A stretch of 64,000 nucleotides of DNA. Origin: Micromonospora sp. WMMD1102. Lineage in GTDB: Bacteria; Actinomycetota; Actinomycetes; Mycobacteriales; Micromonosporaceae. Below are positions 48,264-56,943 of the stretch, one piece after another. Below the pieces are notes generated by a model. The model saw nothing but the letters and a program-made list of their open reading frames with translations. It had not been told where the DNA came from and did not search any database. Every line of letters starts with the position of its first letter. The stretch's first letter is position 1. A program made the position numbers and the translations under genes. Where the stretch lies: assembly GCF_029626265.1 (NCBI RefSeq), contig NZ_JARUBN010000002.1, positions 67,507 through 131,506 of the forward strand, in the 5' to 3' direction.

Positions 48264-48533
48264 ATGTTCACTACTGCCACCCTGTCGATCGGCGGGTTCT
48301 ATACCGATCTCAAGCTCACCGGCGACAACCACCAGCCCGGCGCCCCGGCCGAGCGGATCAACGTTCTCGGCGACGGAGCCGACGACTGGCGGGACCGGGA
48401 CAACAGCCCGTACTTCAAGCGTGGTGCCGACCGCGAGCTGACCGCACGCGGCTGGCGGCGGGTCGGCGGTTGGGTGTACGACGCCCCTCGTGACGTGTAC
48501 GTGGCCCCGATTGCCAACGAGGGGCGGCGTTGA
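48264..48533 (+). CDS. Hypothetical protein, 89 aa
   Basis: ATG 48264 with CGGAGGTGCCC. Beta-rich (FTTATLSIGGFYTDLKLTGD), then a charged part and WRRVGGWVYDAPRDVYVAPI. No family recognised. Confidence 0.5.
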   Translation: MFTTATLSIGGFYTDLKLTGDNHQPGAPAERINVLGDGADDWRDRDNSPYFKRGADRELTARGWRRVGGWVYDAPRDVYVAPIANEGRR

Positions 48534-48856
48534 TGGGCGCCGACCTGGCCGGGCCGTGGACGATCGGCGTGGTACGGCGCGGTAACGAACCGGCGCCAAG
48601 GTCGGATGCGCCGACGTACTGGTTGACGCAGATCCGCACCTACGACGACGGGGTCACCCGGCGGGACACGATGGCCTGCCATTACGGCACCGCAGACGAG
48701 GCGCAGCAGGATCGGGTACGTCGACTTCACGAGAGCCGGATCCCGTTTACCCAGGGTTCCGGGTGGATCGAGTTCCGGGACGATCCGCCCCGCCATGTGG
48801 AGCCGTGTCGGGTGCGGTTGGAGTACTCGACTAAGCAGCCGACGAGGGGGTGTTGA
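48533..48856 (+). CDS. Hypothetical protein, 107 aa
   Basis: ATG 48533 overlaps the previous TGA by one base. WTIGVVRRGNEPAPRSDAPT, then YWLTQIRTYDDGVTRRD and a C-terminal DPPRHVEPCRVRLEYS. No family recognised. Confidence 0.5.
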   Translation: MGADLAGPWTIGVVRRGNEPAPRSDAPTYWLTQIRTYDDGVTRRDTMACHYGTADEAQQDRVRRLHESRIPFTQGSGWIEFRDDPPRHVEPCRVRLEYSTKQPTRGC

Positions 48857-48859
48857 CCG

Positions 48860-49315
48860 ATGGCGAGACTGCTGGTCACTCGCGGCCTCCCGGGCAGCGG
48901 AAAGAGCACGTTCGCCCGGCGTTGGGTGGCCGAGAACCCGACCGGCCGGTACCGGGTGAACCGGGACGACCTGCGGGCGATGGGGCACGACTCGACGCAC
49001 GTCAAGGCCGGCAAGGACTCCCCCGGCACGGAGCGGATCATCGTCGCCGCCCGGAACGCGATGGTGATGTCCCTGCTGCGGCGTGGCGTGGACGTGATCG
49101 TGGATGAGACGTGCCTTCCGGACAAGACGCTGCACAGCCTGCGGCAGTTCGCCGGCCGGGCTGGCGCCACCTTCGAGGTCGTCGACTTTCGGCATGTGCC
49201 GGTCGAGGTGTGCATCGCCCGTGACGCCCAGCGGACCGGTACGGCCCGGGTCGGCGAGGACGTGATCAGGGGCATGTGGGAGCGGCACCTTGCCGAAAGG
49301 TCGGTGGCGGTGTGA
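48860..49315 (+). CDS. Polynucleotide-kinase-like P-loop kinase
   Basis: A 151-aa protein with Walker A GLPGSGKST (9-17), an RVNRDDLRAMGH motif near 45, VIVDETCLPDK near 80 and a C-terminal ARDAQRTGTARVGEDVI lid. This is the T4 Pnk/ChbK-like kinase pattern (AAA_33), which usually phosphorylates 5' ends of nucleic acid or a small nucleotide. No phosphatase domain is fused. A role in nucleic-acid repair is plausible, possibly linked to the tRNA genes, but unproved. Confidence 0.75.
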   Translation: MARLLVTRGLPGSGKSTFARRWVAENPTGRYRVNRDDLRAMGHDSTHVKAGKDSPGTERIIVAARNAMVMSLLRRGVDVIVDETCLPDKTLHSLRQFAGRAGATFEVVDFRHVPVEVCIARDAQRTGTARVGEDVIRGMWERHLAERSVAV

Positions 49316-49758
49316 AGGCGATCCGCGTTCGTCACGAGCAGGCTCCGACTCCGATGGGCTGCCGCTGGTGTGGTGTCGGCCAGCGGGACCACGGCCAGCG
49401 GTGGGTTCCGGGCAAGGACTTTCACGGCTACGAGCCGCCTACCCAGAAGCAGATCAACGCCCGCCTCCGCGTGAAGTACAAGAGCCGGGTTCCGGTGCAC
49501 CACCTACGTTGCCTGTCGTCGGACGCCGCTGAACAGTTCGCGCGTTTACTGCTGGACGCCGGCCGGCTTGTTCGGGTGGAGGCGGTCGACGGCTTGGTGG
49601 TGTTCCCGCACGCGCTGCCTCGGGTGGTGATCGAGGTTGCGAAGCTGGGCCGCGAGGTTGGTTTCGTCAGTGACGAGTGTGCGGCGGATCTGCTGGTCAC
49701 GCTCGCTGGACATCCTGTGGACCGGCCGATGGCTGCCGTGACTGAGATTAAGGAGTGA
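49312..49758 (+). CDS. Zinc-binding hypothetical protein, 148 aa
   Basis: GTG 49312, GTGA overlap with the kinase gene. PMGCRWCGVGQRDHGQRWVP begins it; the middle is basic (RLRVKYKSRVPVHHLRCLSS) and the C-terminus has a helical AKLGREVGFVSDECAADLLV block. One Cys pair may bind zinc. It may assist the kinase; role unknown. Confidence 0.55.
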   Translation: MKAIRVRHEQAPTPMGCRWCGVGQRDHGQRWVPGKDFHGYEPPTQKQINARLRVKYKSRVPVHHLRCLSSDAAEQFARLLLDAGRLVRVEAVDGLVVFPHALPRVVIEVAKLGREVGFVSDECAADLLVTLAGHPVDRPMAAVTEIKE

Positions 49759-50144
49759 GCACCATGACCACCGAACGCATCGACGCTTACCGGATCGGGT
49801 GGACCCGCCGATTCGTGCCCGCGCGACTGTGGCTGTGCTTCCTGCGTGGCCGCCAGCCCGACGGCCGGCGCGTCTCCCGGTCGGCGTACGCCCGCAGAAT
49901 CTGGAGCTACATCCGCCGCTGGCTCGTCAACCCGAAGGACTGGCTGCGCCAGCCGTGGCAGGCCGAGGCCGAGGGGCAGCGGTTCGCCCGGCGTGGACTT
50001 ACCCCCGCTGCGGCGGAGCGGAAGATGCGGCGCGACGTCGAGCACGAGATGTTGACCGGACGGCGGTCGCTGTATCAGCGATACCGGTGGTGGCGGGCGC
50101 GGCGTTGGGATCGCGCCAATCTGCCGTCGGGTGGTGGCCGGTGA
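49755..50144 (+). CDS. Hypothetical basic protein, 129 aa
   Basis: GTG 49755 in a GTGA overlap. Very rich in Arg and Trp (ARLWLCFLRGRQPDGRRVSR, RIWSYIRRWLVNPKDWLRQP, RYRWWRARRWDRANLP). May bind membranes or nucleic acid. No family recognised. Confidence 0.55.
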   Translation: MSTMTTERIDAYRIGWTRRFVPARLWLCFLRGRQPDGRRVSRSAYARRIWSYIRRWLVNPKDWLRQPWQAEAEGQRFARRGLTPAAAERKMRRDVEHEMLTGRRSLYQRYRWWRARRWDRANLPSGGGR

Positions 50145-50653
50145 GTACTCACATCCCCACCCCCGAGGAGTACCCGGCTCGCTGGGTTGACGCCGCCGCC
50201 GTTGCGCTGGGCGGCGGAACAGCAACGTCGGTTGACTACGAACGTGCTGGCCGTGTGCTCGCTGCCCTCGATGAGGTTGGCGCGCTGGCGCTGGACCTGC
50301 CCGCCCGAGACGCCCGGATCCGAGCCGACGAGCGCCGGAAAATCGATAAGGAGATCCGCCGGTACGCTGCCCAACTTCGCGATACCGGGGCTGGCACGTC
50401 GGCCATCGTTGCCGAGGACGTAGCAGGACGTGTCGCTGCGGCCGATGACAGCCCCGCTGCGGGGTCGGCTGTTCCCGCCGAGGGATCCGCCCACTCCCCG
50501 GCTGTTGGCCGGCTTCCGTGGCCACACGGGACCGATCCGGTCACCGACGCATGGCTTCGCTCGCAGGGCGCCGACCCGGACGAGATCCGTACCCGGGCGC
50601 GGGAGCACATCGACACCTTGATTCGACGCACCGGAGGAGACGACCGTGGCTGA
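50141..50653 (+). CDS. Hypothetical helical protein, 170 aa
   Basis: GTG 50141 overlaps the stop of the previous gene. Long helices (YERAGRVLAALDEVGALALD, ARDARIRADERRKIDKEIRR) with a polar C-terminus (DPDEIRTRAREHIDTLIRRT). No family assigned. Confidence 0.5.
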   Translation: MSTHIPTPEEYPARWVDAAAVALGGGTATSVDYERAGRVLAALDEVGALALDLPARDARIRADERRKIDKEIRRYAAQLRDTGAGTSAIVAEDVAGRVAAADDSPAAGSAVPAEGSAHSPAVGRLPWPHGTDPVTDAWLRSQGADPDEIRTRAREHIDTLIRRTGGDDRG

Positions 50654-51179
50654 GAAAACCCCCATCCCCGCCGGCCCGTCGGGTGAGCCGTACCCGGGCG
50701 CGGCCGAGGTGCGCAAGCTCGCACTCAACACGTTCTGGCCGATGGTCGAACGCCGGGCCAACGAGCTGGGCTGGGCCGTATCCGAGGTCGTTGACGAGCG
50801 GATGCTGGCCGCTGTCAACAACGCTCTGTACGCGGTCGGCGGCGCCGCGTACGCCGCTGGGCTGGCTGCTGGTCGTACCCCGCCGACCAACTCTGATGAC
50901 CTGTACCTGTCCATCGCCGTCGGCATCGACCCGGTAGATCCGGAGGAGTGTGCGGTTAGCCCGACGTTCCGGGCGGCGGTCGATGCTGCCGTGGCTGCTG
51001 GTCGTACCGCAGCAGCCGAAGACCGGGCGTTGCTCGATCGAGTCCGCGAGCACATCGGCAACCACGGCGACGGCGAGGTTGACGTCTGGTCGCTTCGTGA
51101 ACTGCTGGCCGGTCGCCCCACCGACGTCGATCCGGTGCCCTACGCGGTCAAGCCCAGTAGTCGGGGAGCCGACCGGTGA
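50646..51179 (+). CDS. Hypothetical protein, 177 aa
   Basis: GTG 50646 (frame of the previous gene overlapped by eight bases). VRKLALNTFWPMVERRANEL, then a hydrophobic YAVGGAAYAAGLAAG and a duplicated AAVAAGRTAAAEDRALLDRV. The repeated LAAGRT/VAAGRT segments suggest an internal duplication. No family recognised. Confidence 0.5.
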   Translation: MAEKTPIPAGPSGEPYPGAAEVRKLALNTFWPMVERRANELGWAVSEVVDERMLAAVNNALYAVGGAAYAAGLAAGRTPPTNSDDLYLSIAVGIDPVDPEECAVSPTFRAAVDAAVAAGRTAAAEDRALLDRVREHIGNHGDGEVDVWSLRELLAGRPTDVDPVPYAVKPSSRGADR

Positions 51180-51793
51180 GCGAGTACGACACCGCACCGA
51201 GCAAGCCCAACTTCGAGCGGCGACCGGCGGACCACCCGCACACCGACCCGGGCGACGGCCGGCAGGAATGCGACCGCTGCGGCAAGTTCATCTGGCCGGC
51301 GATCCACTCGTGCAAAGGCGTGCCGGTCACTGCTGCCGCCCGTGCTCGTTGGGAGGCCGCGCACGCGGTCGAGCCGGTGACCGCCCCGAACCCCGCCGAC
51401 GTCGAACTCGTCGCCGCCGCTCTGGCCGCCGCAGGCAACGAGCGGATGGCGGCCCAAATGGCCAAGGTCAACGGCGAATGGGGTGTGCCATACCGGGCGG
51501 ATGAGATGGTCGAGCTGGCCGTCGATGCCCTGACCGCGTTGGCTGGGGCCGGTCGGCTGCTTCCCGTTGGCGCCCGCACCGCGACTCAGTTCGGTGTCCG
51601 GTTCACCCGGGCCGACGGGTCTTCGTGGGTGTCCGAGTGCTCGCAGCGTGCGGCTGAGGACAGGGCCGAGTTCTACGCGAAGCGTCGGGCCGAAGGCCCG
51701 CATCAAATCGTGTCTGCCGAGGTCGTTCAGCGTGACGGCGGGTCGTGGGTTGGTCCGTGGCGTCCGGTTCCTTCCACCCAGGAGACGCCGTGA
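51176..51793 (+). CDS. Hypothetical protein with N-terminal zinc motif, 205 aa
   Basis: GTG 51176, overlap. RQECDRCGKFIWPAIHSCKG forms a Cys cluster, followed by a helical block and a C-terminal beta part (WVSECSQRAAEDRAEFYAKR, AEVVQRDGGSWVGPWRPV). No family recognised. Confidence 0.55.
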   Translation: MSEYDTAPSKPNFERRPADHPHTDPGDGRQECDRCGKFIWPAIHSCKGVPVTAAARARWEAAHAVEPVTAPNPADVELVAAALAAAGNERMAAQMAKVNGEWGVPYRADEMVELAVDALTALAGAGRLLPVGARTATQFGVRFTRADGSSWVSECSQRAAEDRAEFYAKRRAEGPHQIVSAEVVQRDGGSWVGPWRPVPSTQETP

Positions 51794-52008
51794 CCGACTA
51801 CAGCCGAGCCGTTCGCGTGCTCGTGGTCGTCAACTGGCGGCGAGGAACCGTCCACGGCATCACCTGCGACCAGGAGCAATCCCAGCGCTGGGTACGCGAG
51901 CTGATCGACCGGTACGGCGACCCGCTCGCTGCGACGCAGACGGTTGATCTCGTCTTCCCAGCCGACTTGCCGGTTCCTTCTATCCCTGAGGAGACACCCA
52001 ATGGCTGA
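51790..52008 (+). CDS. Hypothetical protein, 72 aa
   Basis: GTG 51790, GTGA overlap. A compact alpha/beta fold (AVRVLVVVNWRRGTVHGITC, WVRELIDRYGDPLAATQTVD). No family recognised. The stop overlaps the next gene. Confidence 0.5.
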   Translation: MTDYSRAVRVLVVVNWRRGTVHGITCDQEQSQRWVRELIDRYGDPLAATQTVDLVFPADLPVPSIPEETPNG

Positions 52009-52243
52009 GACCGAGTGGCCGATTCGGCGGCTGTGGACGTACCCGGCCGGCGAGTTCGACCCGGCGTGGTGGCACAAGCTCGGCGTGCCGGTCTTCGGCG
52101 GTGACGAGTGGGGTCGCCGGACGGTTGTGATCGGCACGGCGCTGACGGGCTACGTGGTGTGGGCGTGGCGCACGTGCTGGTGCCCTGAGTGCCACGAAGC
52201 GCGGGAGCAGACGTATCGGTTCGCGTTCGGGGATTCGTCGTGA
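52001..52243 (+). CDS. Hypothetical Cys-containing protein, 80 aa
   Basis: ATG 52001 with GAGGAGACACCC. FDPAWWHKLGVPVFGGDEWG, then a C-terminal RTCWCPECHEAREQTYRF cluster. Likely a zinc site. Role unknown. Confidence 0.5.
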   Translation: MAETEWPIRRLWTYPAGEFDPAWWHKLGVPVFGGDEWGRRTVVIGTALTGYVVWAWRTCWCPECHEAREQTYRFAFGDSS

Positions 52244-52274
52244 CTCGAAGGTCCGCCCGGTCGACCCCGACGAC

Positions 52275-52430
52275 GTGATTCGGTACGGCGAGGTGCTGCA
52301 TGAGGCCGCGCACGGCGGTGGTTCCTGTGACTGCGACGAGCAGCCGTTGGTCCGCAGGCAGTTCGAGCGTCGCCGGGGTGATGTTGGAACAGCTCGCCGA
52401 AGACGGCCGACTTTAGTGACCGGCCGGTAG
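52275..52430 (+). CDS. Short ORF, 51 aa (start uncertain)
   Basis: GTG 52275. VIRYGEVLHEAAHGGGSCDC, then an Arg-rich end. The frame is also open upstream but lacks a clear start. A small zinc knuckle is possible. Low support. Confidence 0.3.
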   Translation: MIRYGEVLHEAAHGGGSCDCDEQPLVRRQFERRRGDVGTARRRRPTLVTGR

Positions 52431-52488
52431 GGGTCGTCTAGTCGGCTACGCCGGTAGGCGTCTAAACGTCGGGACATAACCTCCGCCT
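52423..52488 (+). promoter_or_regulatory. Direct repeats before the GntR gene
   Basis: GCCGGTAGGGGTCGTCTA (52423-52440) and GCCGGTAGGCGTCTA (52450-52464) are spaced by one helical turn plus a half. A CATAAC -10 follows near 52474. Probable operator for the GntR protein at 52,489. Confidence 0.45.
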
Positions 52489-52899
52489 GTGATCGTTCCG
52501 GGCGGGCCGCGTATCGACACCGCCGCCAAACTGACCGCCCTGCTGCGGGATCAGATCATGTCCGGGCAGCTCGCCCCCGGCGCTCTGGTCCCGTCGGAGC
52601 AGACGTTGCGGCAGACGTACGGGCTGGCCCGGGGCACTGTCTCGAAGGCGGTCCGGGCGCTGCGCAGCGAGGGGTTGGCGACGCACATTGTTGGTTATGG
52701 TGTCGTCGTGCGGGAGGTCGGCGAGAAAGAAGACGTGCCCGCCGGCCCCGGCGCCAGTGTTGACATCCGCATGCCGTCCCCGGCTGAGGTGGAGACGTGG
52801 GAGTTGCCGGAGGGTGTTCCGGTGTTCGTCGTGGTCGATGAGGACGGTGCGGGTCAGGTGTATCCGGCGGACCGGTACCGGCTGCGGATCGACGGTTAG
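52489..52899 (+). CDS. GntR-type regulator without a UTRA domain
   Basis: A 136-aa protein from GTG 52489. The N-terminal half is a GntR wHTH (AAKLTALLRDQIMSGQLAPG, LVPSEQTLRQTYGLARGTVS, KAVRALRSEGL); a short tail of about 60 residues (PVFVVVDEDGAGQVYPADRY) follows in place of a full effector domain. It is near the element's right end, so it may control integration genes. Confidence 0.75.
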   Translation: MIVPGGPRIDTAAKLTALLRDQIMSGQLAPGALVPSEQTLRQTYGLARGTVSKAVRALRSEGLATHIVGYGVVVREVGEKEDVPAGPGASVDIRMPSPAEVETWELPEGVPVFVVVDEDGAGQVYPADRYRLRIDG

Positions 52900-53590
52900 G
52901 GTCCGCTCCCTGCCCGGGTGACTGATCGCTGCGGTTTCGACCGAAGTTGGAAGATCTTTCACTATGTGCGGTCCGGTCGGCGGGACTGTCGGGTTCCCGT
53001 CTGCGCTCTCGTGGAAGTTCCACGCCGCGACGGCTGGCAGGTCTCGGTCAACGCGTCAGGCGAGGCACCGACCTGGCCGCACTTTGGGCACGCTCCCACA
53101 TTGTTGCCGACCGGCAATCAACCCGCAGGTCACCTGACGGTCAACAACTGTTCACCGCCCGGACGTCAATCGATTACCGTCGAGCCCACAACTGATCACC
53201 AACGACCCGCAACGGATCATCCGAATCCGACCAAGGATGACCTAACAACCCACCAAACGGGCACCCACCTACGCCCGACCAGCCTCAACGTCCAAGACTC
53301 ACTCACCGTTGCTAGATCATCACCGGCGGGGCACAGTCGGAAGCTCACAACACACCCCACACGGAGGTGACCAACAGTGCGGCGACACCGAACCACCCGC
53401 ACCACCAGAGGACGCATCCCCGCCCTCACCAACGCCGCACCACCCACACACCCTCCACGCTGACCCCTCGCACCACCCCCCGACCGACCACCGATGATGG
53501 TCGCGTCACCGCCGCCAACCACCCCACGCGGCAGAGAGGCACCCGAACGCCTCCAACCTCCCTTCGGCAAGAGCTTTGGAGTCAGCCCCA
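52900..53590. other. Gap of about 690 bases without a supported gene
   Basis: Slightly lower GC than its surroundings and rich in CAACGG, GATCACC and similar short repeats. Open frames here have poor composition (long runs of His/Pro/Thr/Arg) and no ribosome site. It separates the accessory region from the integrase pair and may hold regulatory DNA; nothing specific is seen. Confidence 0.4.
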
Positions 53591-54007
53591 ATGACCAGCC
53601 CCGACCGCGACGTCCCGCGTCACTTCATCGCAGGCATGATCTGCGGCTCACTCGCCCTGTTCACCACCGTGACCGCAATCGCCTACTACGCCCTCGTCAG
53701 CTCCGGCACCTTCGGCGAACCCCCGCACGGCCTGTCCCCGATCTGGGCCGTCGTCGTCATCCTCCTCGCCCTCGTCCCCATCGGCCTGTGGTGCGCAGCC
53801 GTCGCCGCCCGCCCCATCCTGGACCGCATCAAAAGTCTCGAAGCCTGCGTCGAACGGGCAAGCGAGGACGCGCTGAAAGCGGCGAACGAGGCCGGCTACT
53901 GGCGGGGTGTCGCGACAGCAGCCAAGCAGGACATCGAAAACCTTGCCACCCCCGCCGAGGTGATCAAGCTAGTCCGTGACGGGCGCCGTAACGGCAACGT
54001 CGGCTGA
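53591..54007 (+). CDS. Two-span membrane protein next to the integrase
   Basis: A 138-aa protein. ATG 53591 is preferred over TTG 53576. Membrane helices at about 17-38 and 50-74 are followed by an acidic helix (SLEACVERASEDALKAANEA). The 3' end overlaps the convergent integrase gene by 39 bases. Role unknown; may act as a superinfection or surface protein. Confidence 0.65.
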   Translation: MTSPDRDVPRHFIAGMICGSLALFTTVTAIAYYALVSSGTFGEPPHGLSPIWAVVVILLALVPIGLWCAAVAARPILDRIKSLEACVERASEDALKAANEAGYWRGVATAAKQDIENLATPAEVIKLVRDGRRNGNVG

Positions 54008-55519
54008 CCGGGGCAGAAAACGCACCGATGCCGGATCGAACCCCGGCCCACGCCGCTGCATCGGCCGGACAACGACCCGCACCCCGAACGCCTGCATCAC
54101 CGCCCGCCGCTGGTTGAGGTCCAACGACTTCCACCGCTGCTCGGCCAGGTCGCCGACCGTCGCCATCACCAACTCCAGGTGCGGCGACGGTCGGTGCGCT
54201 TTCGCCTCCGCCTCCGCCTCCTGCAACTGCGGCTTCAATCGGCCGGTGATGATCCGCAACTGTGCGGACTCGATATGCCCGTCGGCGTAGTCGTTCGCCG
54301 CCTGCGTCAACCGGGCCCGCAGTGTCGTCACCCGCGTCAACGCCTCCGCCGCTTTCGCCGACGAACCCGACAGCAGGTCGGCGACGTCCGGGCGCCGCAT
54401 CAGCGCCACCATCTGATGCTCGACGTACCGGTCCACCGCCGCCAGGTTCCGACCCACGCACCCTTTCGCCTCGCACACGTACAACTGCTGCCGGCGTCCG
54501 TGCCGGGAGTTTCCGCGCATTGCGACCCGCAGATGCGCCCCGCACACCCCGCATTCGCCGACACCCCACGTCAGCAGATGTTGCCGGGACCCGGGGCGTT
54601 CGATGGTCCGGCTAGGGTCGGTGAGAAGCGCGACAACCCGGTCATGCTTGTCCGGGTCGACAATCTTCGGCCAGGCGGCGGGGATCAGCGCCTCGTCCGG
54701 GCGGCCACGGTGGTAAATCCGCAGGCCGATGTTCGCCGGTCGGATCGCGAGCTTCTTCACCGACGTCTTCCCCCACCGGCTGCCGTCCTCGGCCTGCCCC
54801 TTCGCCCGCCGCTTCCGCCGGTGCCCCGCCCCCGGCGCTGGGACACGTCGCCGGTTCAGGTCGTCGCGGACAGCGGCGAGGGACTTACCGGCGAGCAGTT
54901 CGTCAACGATCCACCGCACGACATCGGCCTCAGCGTGTTTCTCCTCGTCCCGGAACCCGATCACCTTCCCGGCCGTCTTGCCCCGGCGGTCGTACTCGTA
55001 GATCCGGGACCAGCCGTACAGGACGGCGCCGTTGGCGCGGCCTTCCTCGGCCCGCTCCTTCGCCGCGTCGTAGACCCGTTCAGCTTTGACTTCACTCTCG
55101 CCGGTGTCGGTCTCGCCGAGCATCCCGGCGATCATCCGCCCGCTGGCGGTCCGTAGGTCGAGTTCGGGACCGTTGGTGCACAGGATGATGATCCCGAGCT
55201 TGCCGAGGGTGTCGATGCCGTGCGCCCGTTCGACTCGGTTCCGCCACAACCGGGACGTGTGGACGCAGACGATGCGGCGCTGCACACCGGTCGGGTTGGG
55301 TGCGGCGACCGCAGCCATCAACCGGTCGAAGTCTGGTCGCGGCGCCCCTCTCAGGGCGGCGATGTCGTTGTCGCTGAACTCGCCCGCGATGTGCCCACCC
55401 CGCCGGGCGGACAGGTCCCGGCCGTCCCGTAGTTGTCGGGTGACGCCCTTCTCGGTCGCCAACTCGTCGTCGGAGATGCGGGCGTACAGGTAGTCCTCGT
55501 ACAGCGCCATGCCCGTCAT
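53969..55519 (-). CDS. Large serine recombinase (integrase)
   Basis: A 516-aa protein. The N-terminal resolvase domain (1-145) has LYARISDD with the nucleophile Ser16, VCVHTSRLWRN and MLGETDTGESEVKAERV. A recombinase domain follows (about 155-300), then a zinc ribbon (GECGVCGAHLRVAMRGN..., YVCEAKGCVGRN), a coiled coil (about 375-430) and a C-terminal basic end. It would catalyse attP x attB integration without replication. The start ATG 55519 lies about 25 bases from the host gene remnant, so the attR site is immediately upstream. Confidence 0.92.
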   Translation of the reverse strand: MTGMALYEDYLYARISDDELATEKGVTRQLRDGRDLSARRGGHIAGEFSDNDIAALRGAPRPDFDRLMAAVAAPNPTGVQRRIVCVHTSRLWRNRVERAHGIDTLGKLGIIILCTNGPELDLRTASGRMIAGMLGETDTGESEVKAERVYDAAKERAEEGRANGAVLYGWSRIYEYDRRGKTAGKVIGFRDEEKHAEADVVRWIVDELLAGKSLAAVRDDLNRRRVPAPGAGHRRKRRAKGQAEDGSRWGKTSVKKLAIRPANIGLRIYHRGRPDEALIPAAWPKIVDPDKHDRVVALLTDPSRTIERPGSRQHLLTWGVGECGVCGAHLRVAMRGNSRHGRRQQLYVCEAKGCVGRNLAAVDRYVEHQMVALMRRPDVADLLSGSSAKAAEALTRVTTLRARLTQAANDYADGHIESAQLRIITGRLKPQLQEAEAEAKAHRPSPHLELVMATVGDLAEQRWKSLDLNQRRAVMQAFGVRVVVRPMQRRGPGFDPASVRFLPRSADVAVTAPVTD

Positions 55520-55560
55520 CTTATTGCCCAGAGAGGTCCCCCGCTATTCCCCGGCGGGGT
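55520..55560. other. Probable attR junction
   Basis: Between the integrase start and the point where the MBL-hydrolase similarity begins (the LFPGG codons at about 55542). The AGAGAGGTCCCCCGCTATTC stretch lies on the element side. The core dinucleotide cannot be identified without attL. Confidence 0.6.
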
Positions 55561-55732
55561 CGGCAACACCGACCGCGACCCGGTGCGGTTCGGCTCGCTG
55601 ATCGACGACGTGGAGCACAAGATCTTCGACCGGCTGCCGGACGAGACCTGGTTCTATCCGGGACACGGCCGGGACAGCACGCTCGGCACCGAACGGCCGT
55701 CGCTACCGGAGTGGCGCGCCCGGGGCTGGTGA
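55535..55732 (+). pseudogene. MBL-fold hydrolase, 3' fragment of a host gene
   Basis: LFPGGVGNTDRDPVRFGSLI, then LPDETWFYPGHGRDSTLG and ERPSLPEWRARGW are the C-terminal signatures of MBL-fold (glyoxalase II-like) hydrolases. The upstream part, including the HxHxDH motif, is missing because the element inserted here. The 5' part should lie beyond the left end of the element, outside the window. Confidence 0.85.
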
Positions 55733-55783
55733 ACCCCCGGCGGGTACCGGGGATGGCGGCCGTTGGCGAGCTTGGCTAATGAG

Positions 55784-55797
55784 TGTAGCTTTTAAGC
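55784..55797. promoter_or_regulatory. Short inverted repeat before the hydrolase gene
   Basis: TAGCTT-TT-AAGCTA directly ahead of ATG 55799. It may be an operator. Confidence 0.35.
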
Positions 55798-55798
55798 T

Positions 55799-56602
55799 AT
55801 GACTGATACCCGGTATCTCCGCCGCCCGGAGGGGCGCATCGCGTACGAGCTGTGGGACGGCGACGGGCCGCTGGTGATCTGCTCCCCGGGGATGGGCGAA
55901 CTGCGCCAGTCGTACCGGCTGCTGGCCCCGAAACTGGTCGCGGCCGGCTACCGGGTGGCGGTGCTGGACATCCGGGGACACGGCGACAGCGACACCAGCT
56001 TCTCCGGGTACGACGACGTGGCGCTCGCCAGCGACATACTCGGGCTCGCCGACGAACTCGGCGGGCCGGCGTACCTGGTCGGCAACTCGATGGGAGCCGG
56101 CGCCGCCGTGATCGCCGCCGCCGACGCCCCGGCCAAGGTACGCGGCCTCGTCCTGCTCGGCCCGTTCGTCCGGCAGCCCGCCGGCGCGGCAGTACTGAAC
56201 CTGCTCTTCCGGATCATGCTCGTCCGGCCCTGGGGCCCGGCGGCCTTCCTCGGGTACTACCCGAAGTGGGTGCCCGGCACCAAGCCCGAGGGGTACGCCG
56301 AACACCTCGCCCGGGTCCGCGACAACCTGCGCCGGCCCGGACACTGGCGGGCCTTCGTCCGGACCACCCGCACCTCGCACGAGCCGGCCCGGCAGCGGCT
56401 GCCCGAGGTGTCCGCCCCGGCCGTCGTGCTGATGGGTGCCGCCGACGTGGACTGGAAGGACCCGGCGGCCGAAGCGCACTGGATCGGCGAGCAACTGGGG
56501 GCCGAGGTCGTGATGCTGCCCGGCGTGGGCCACTTCCCGCAGGCCCAGGCCCCCGAGGCGGTGGCCGCCGCCGTGAACCGGCTGGTCGAGCAGGACTCCT
56601 GA
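55799..56602 (+). CDS. Alpha/beta hydrolase
   Basis: A 267-aa protein with an oxyanion motif (SPGMGELRQSY), nucleophile elbow GNSMGAG (Ser97), a DVDWKDP acid region and a C-terminal GVGHFPQAQ with the catalytic His. A hydrophobic cap lies at about 125-190. Host gene of the alpha/beta hydrolase (lipase/haloperoxidase-like) superfamily; substrate unknown. Confidence 0.9.
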   Translation: MTDTRYLRRPEGRIAYELWDGDGPLVICSPGMGELRQSYRLLAPKLVAAGYRVAVLDIRGHGDSDTSFSGYDDVALASDILGLADELGGPAYLVGNSMGAGAAVIAAADAPAKVRGLVLLGPFVRQPAGAAVLNLLFRIMLVRPWGPAAFLGYYPKWVPGTKPEGYAEHLARVRDNLRRPGHWRAFVRTTRTSHEPARQRLPEVSAPAVVLMGAADVDWKDPAAEAHWIGEQLGAEVVMLPGVGHFPQAQAPEAVAAAVNRLVEQDS

Positions 56603-56790
56603 CCCCGGTGTGGACGCCTGCCGGCACCGGTGTGCCCGGTGCCGGCGAGCAGGCATTCCGGCCCGGAATCCGAAAGTGCCCGGGAAAGTCGAAAAAGATG
56701 TTGCCCGGTTACCGGAGTCACCCCTACCGTAGTTACCACAGCGATCAACAAACCGACACCGAATCGACAGCGAGCGACAGGGAGCATCCG

Positions 56791-56919
56791 ATGTTGTGGC
56801 AGACCTCATCGCGAGCGTGGCGGCGACTGCCGTCCGGCTCGGCGGGTTGTGCCACGCTCGGGCACCCCGTCCTACGCAGCGCCGGCGAATGTGCCGAGCT
56901 GGGCGGCTGGCGGACGTAA
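56791..56919 (+). CDS. Small ORF, 42 aa (uncertain)
   Basis: ATG 56791 with AGGGAGCATCCG. MLWQTSSRAWRRLPSGSAGC is followed by further Cys residues. A terminator lies 20 bases after the stop, so it may be expressed as a short mRNA. It could be a leader or non-coding RNA instead. Confidence 0.35.
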   Translation: MLWQTSSRAWRRLPSGSAGCATLGHPVLRSAGECAELGGWRT

Positions 56920-56943
56920 CGCGAATCCATCGCGTCCACGCCG

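Noticed and set aside
52918..53370. Open frame of 150 codons
   Set aside because: Low-complexity Thr/His/Pro-rich translation, no ribosome site, poor third-position GC.
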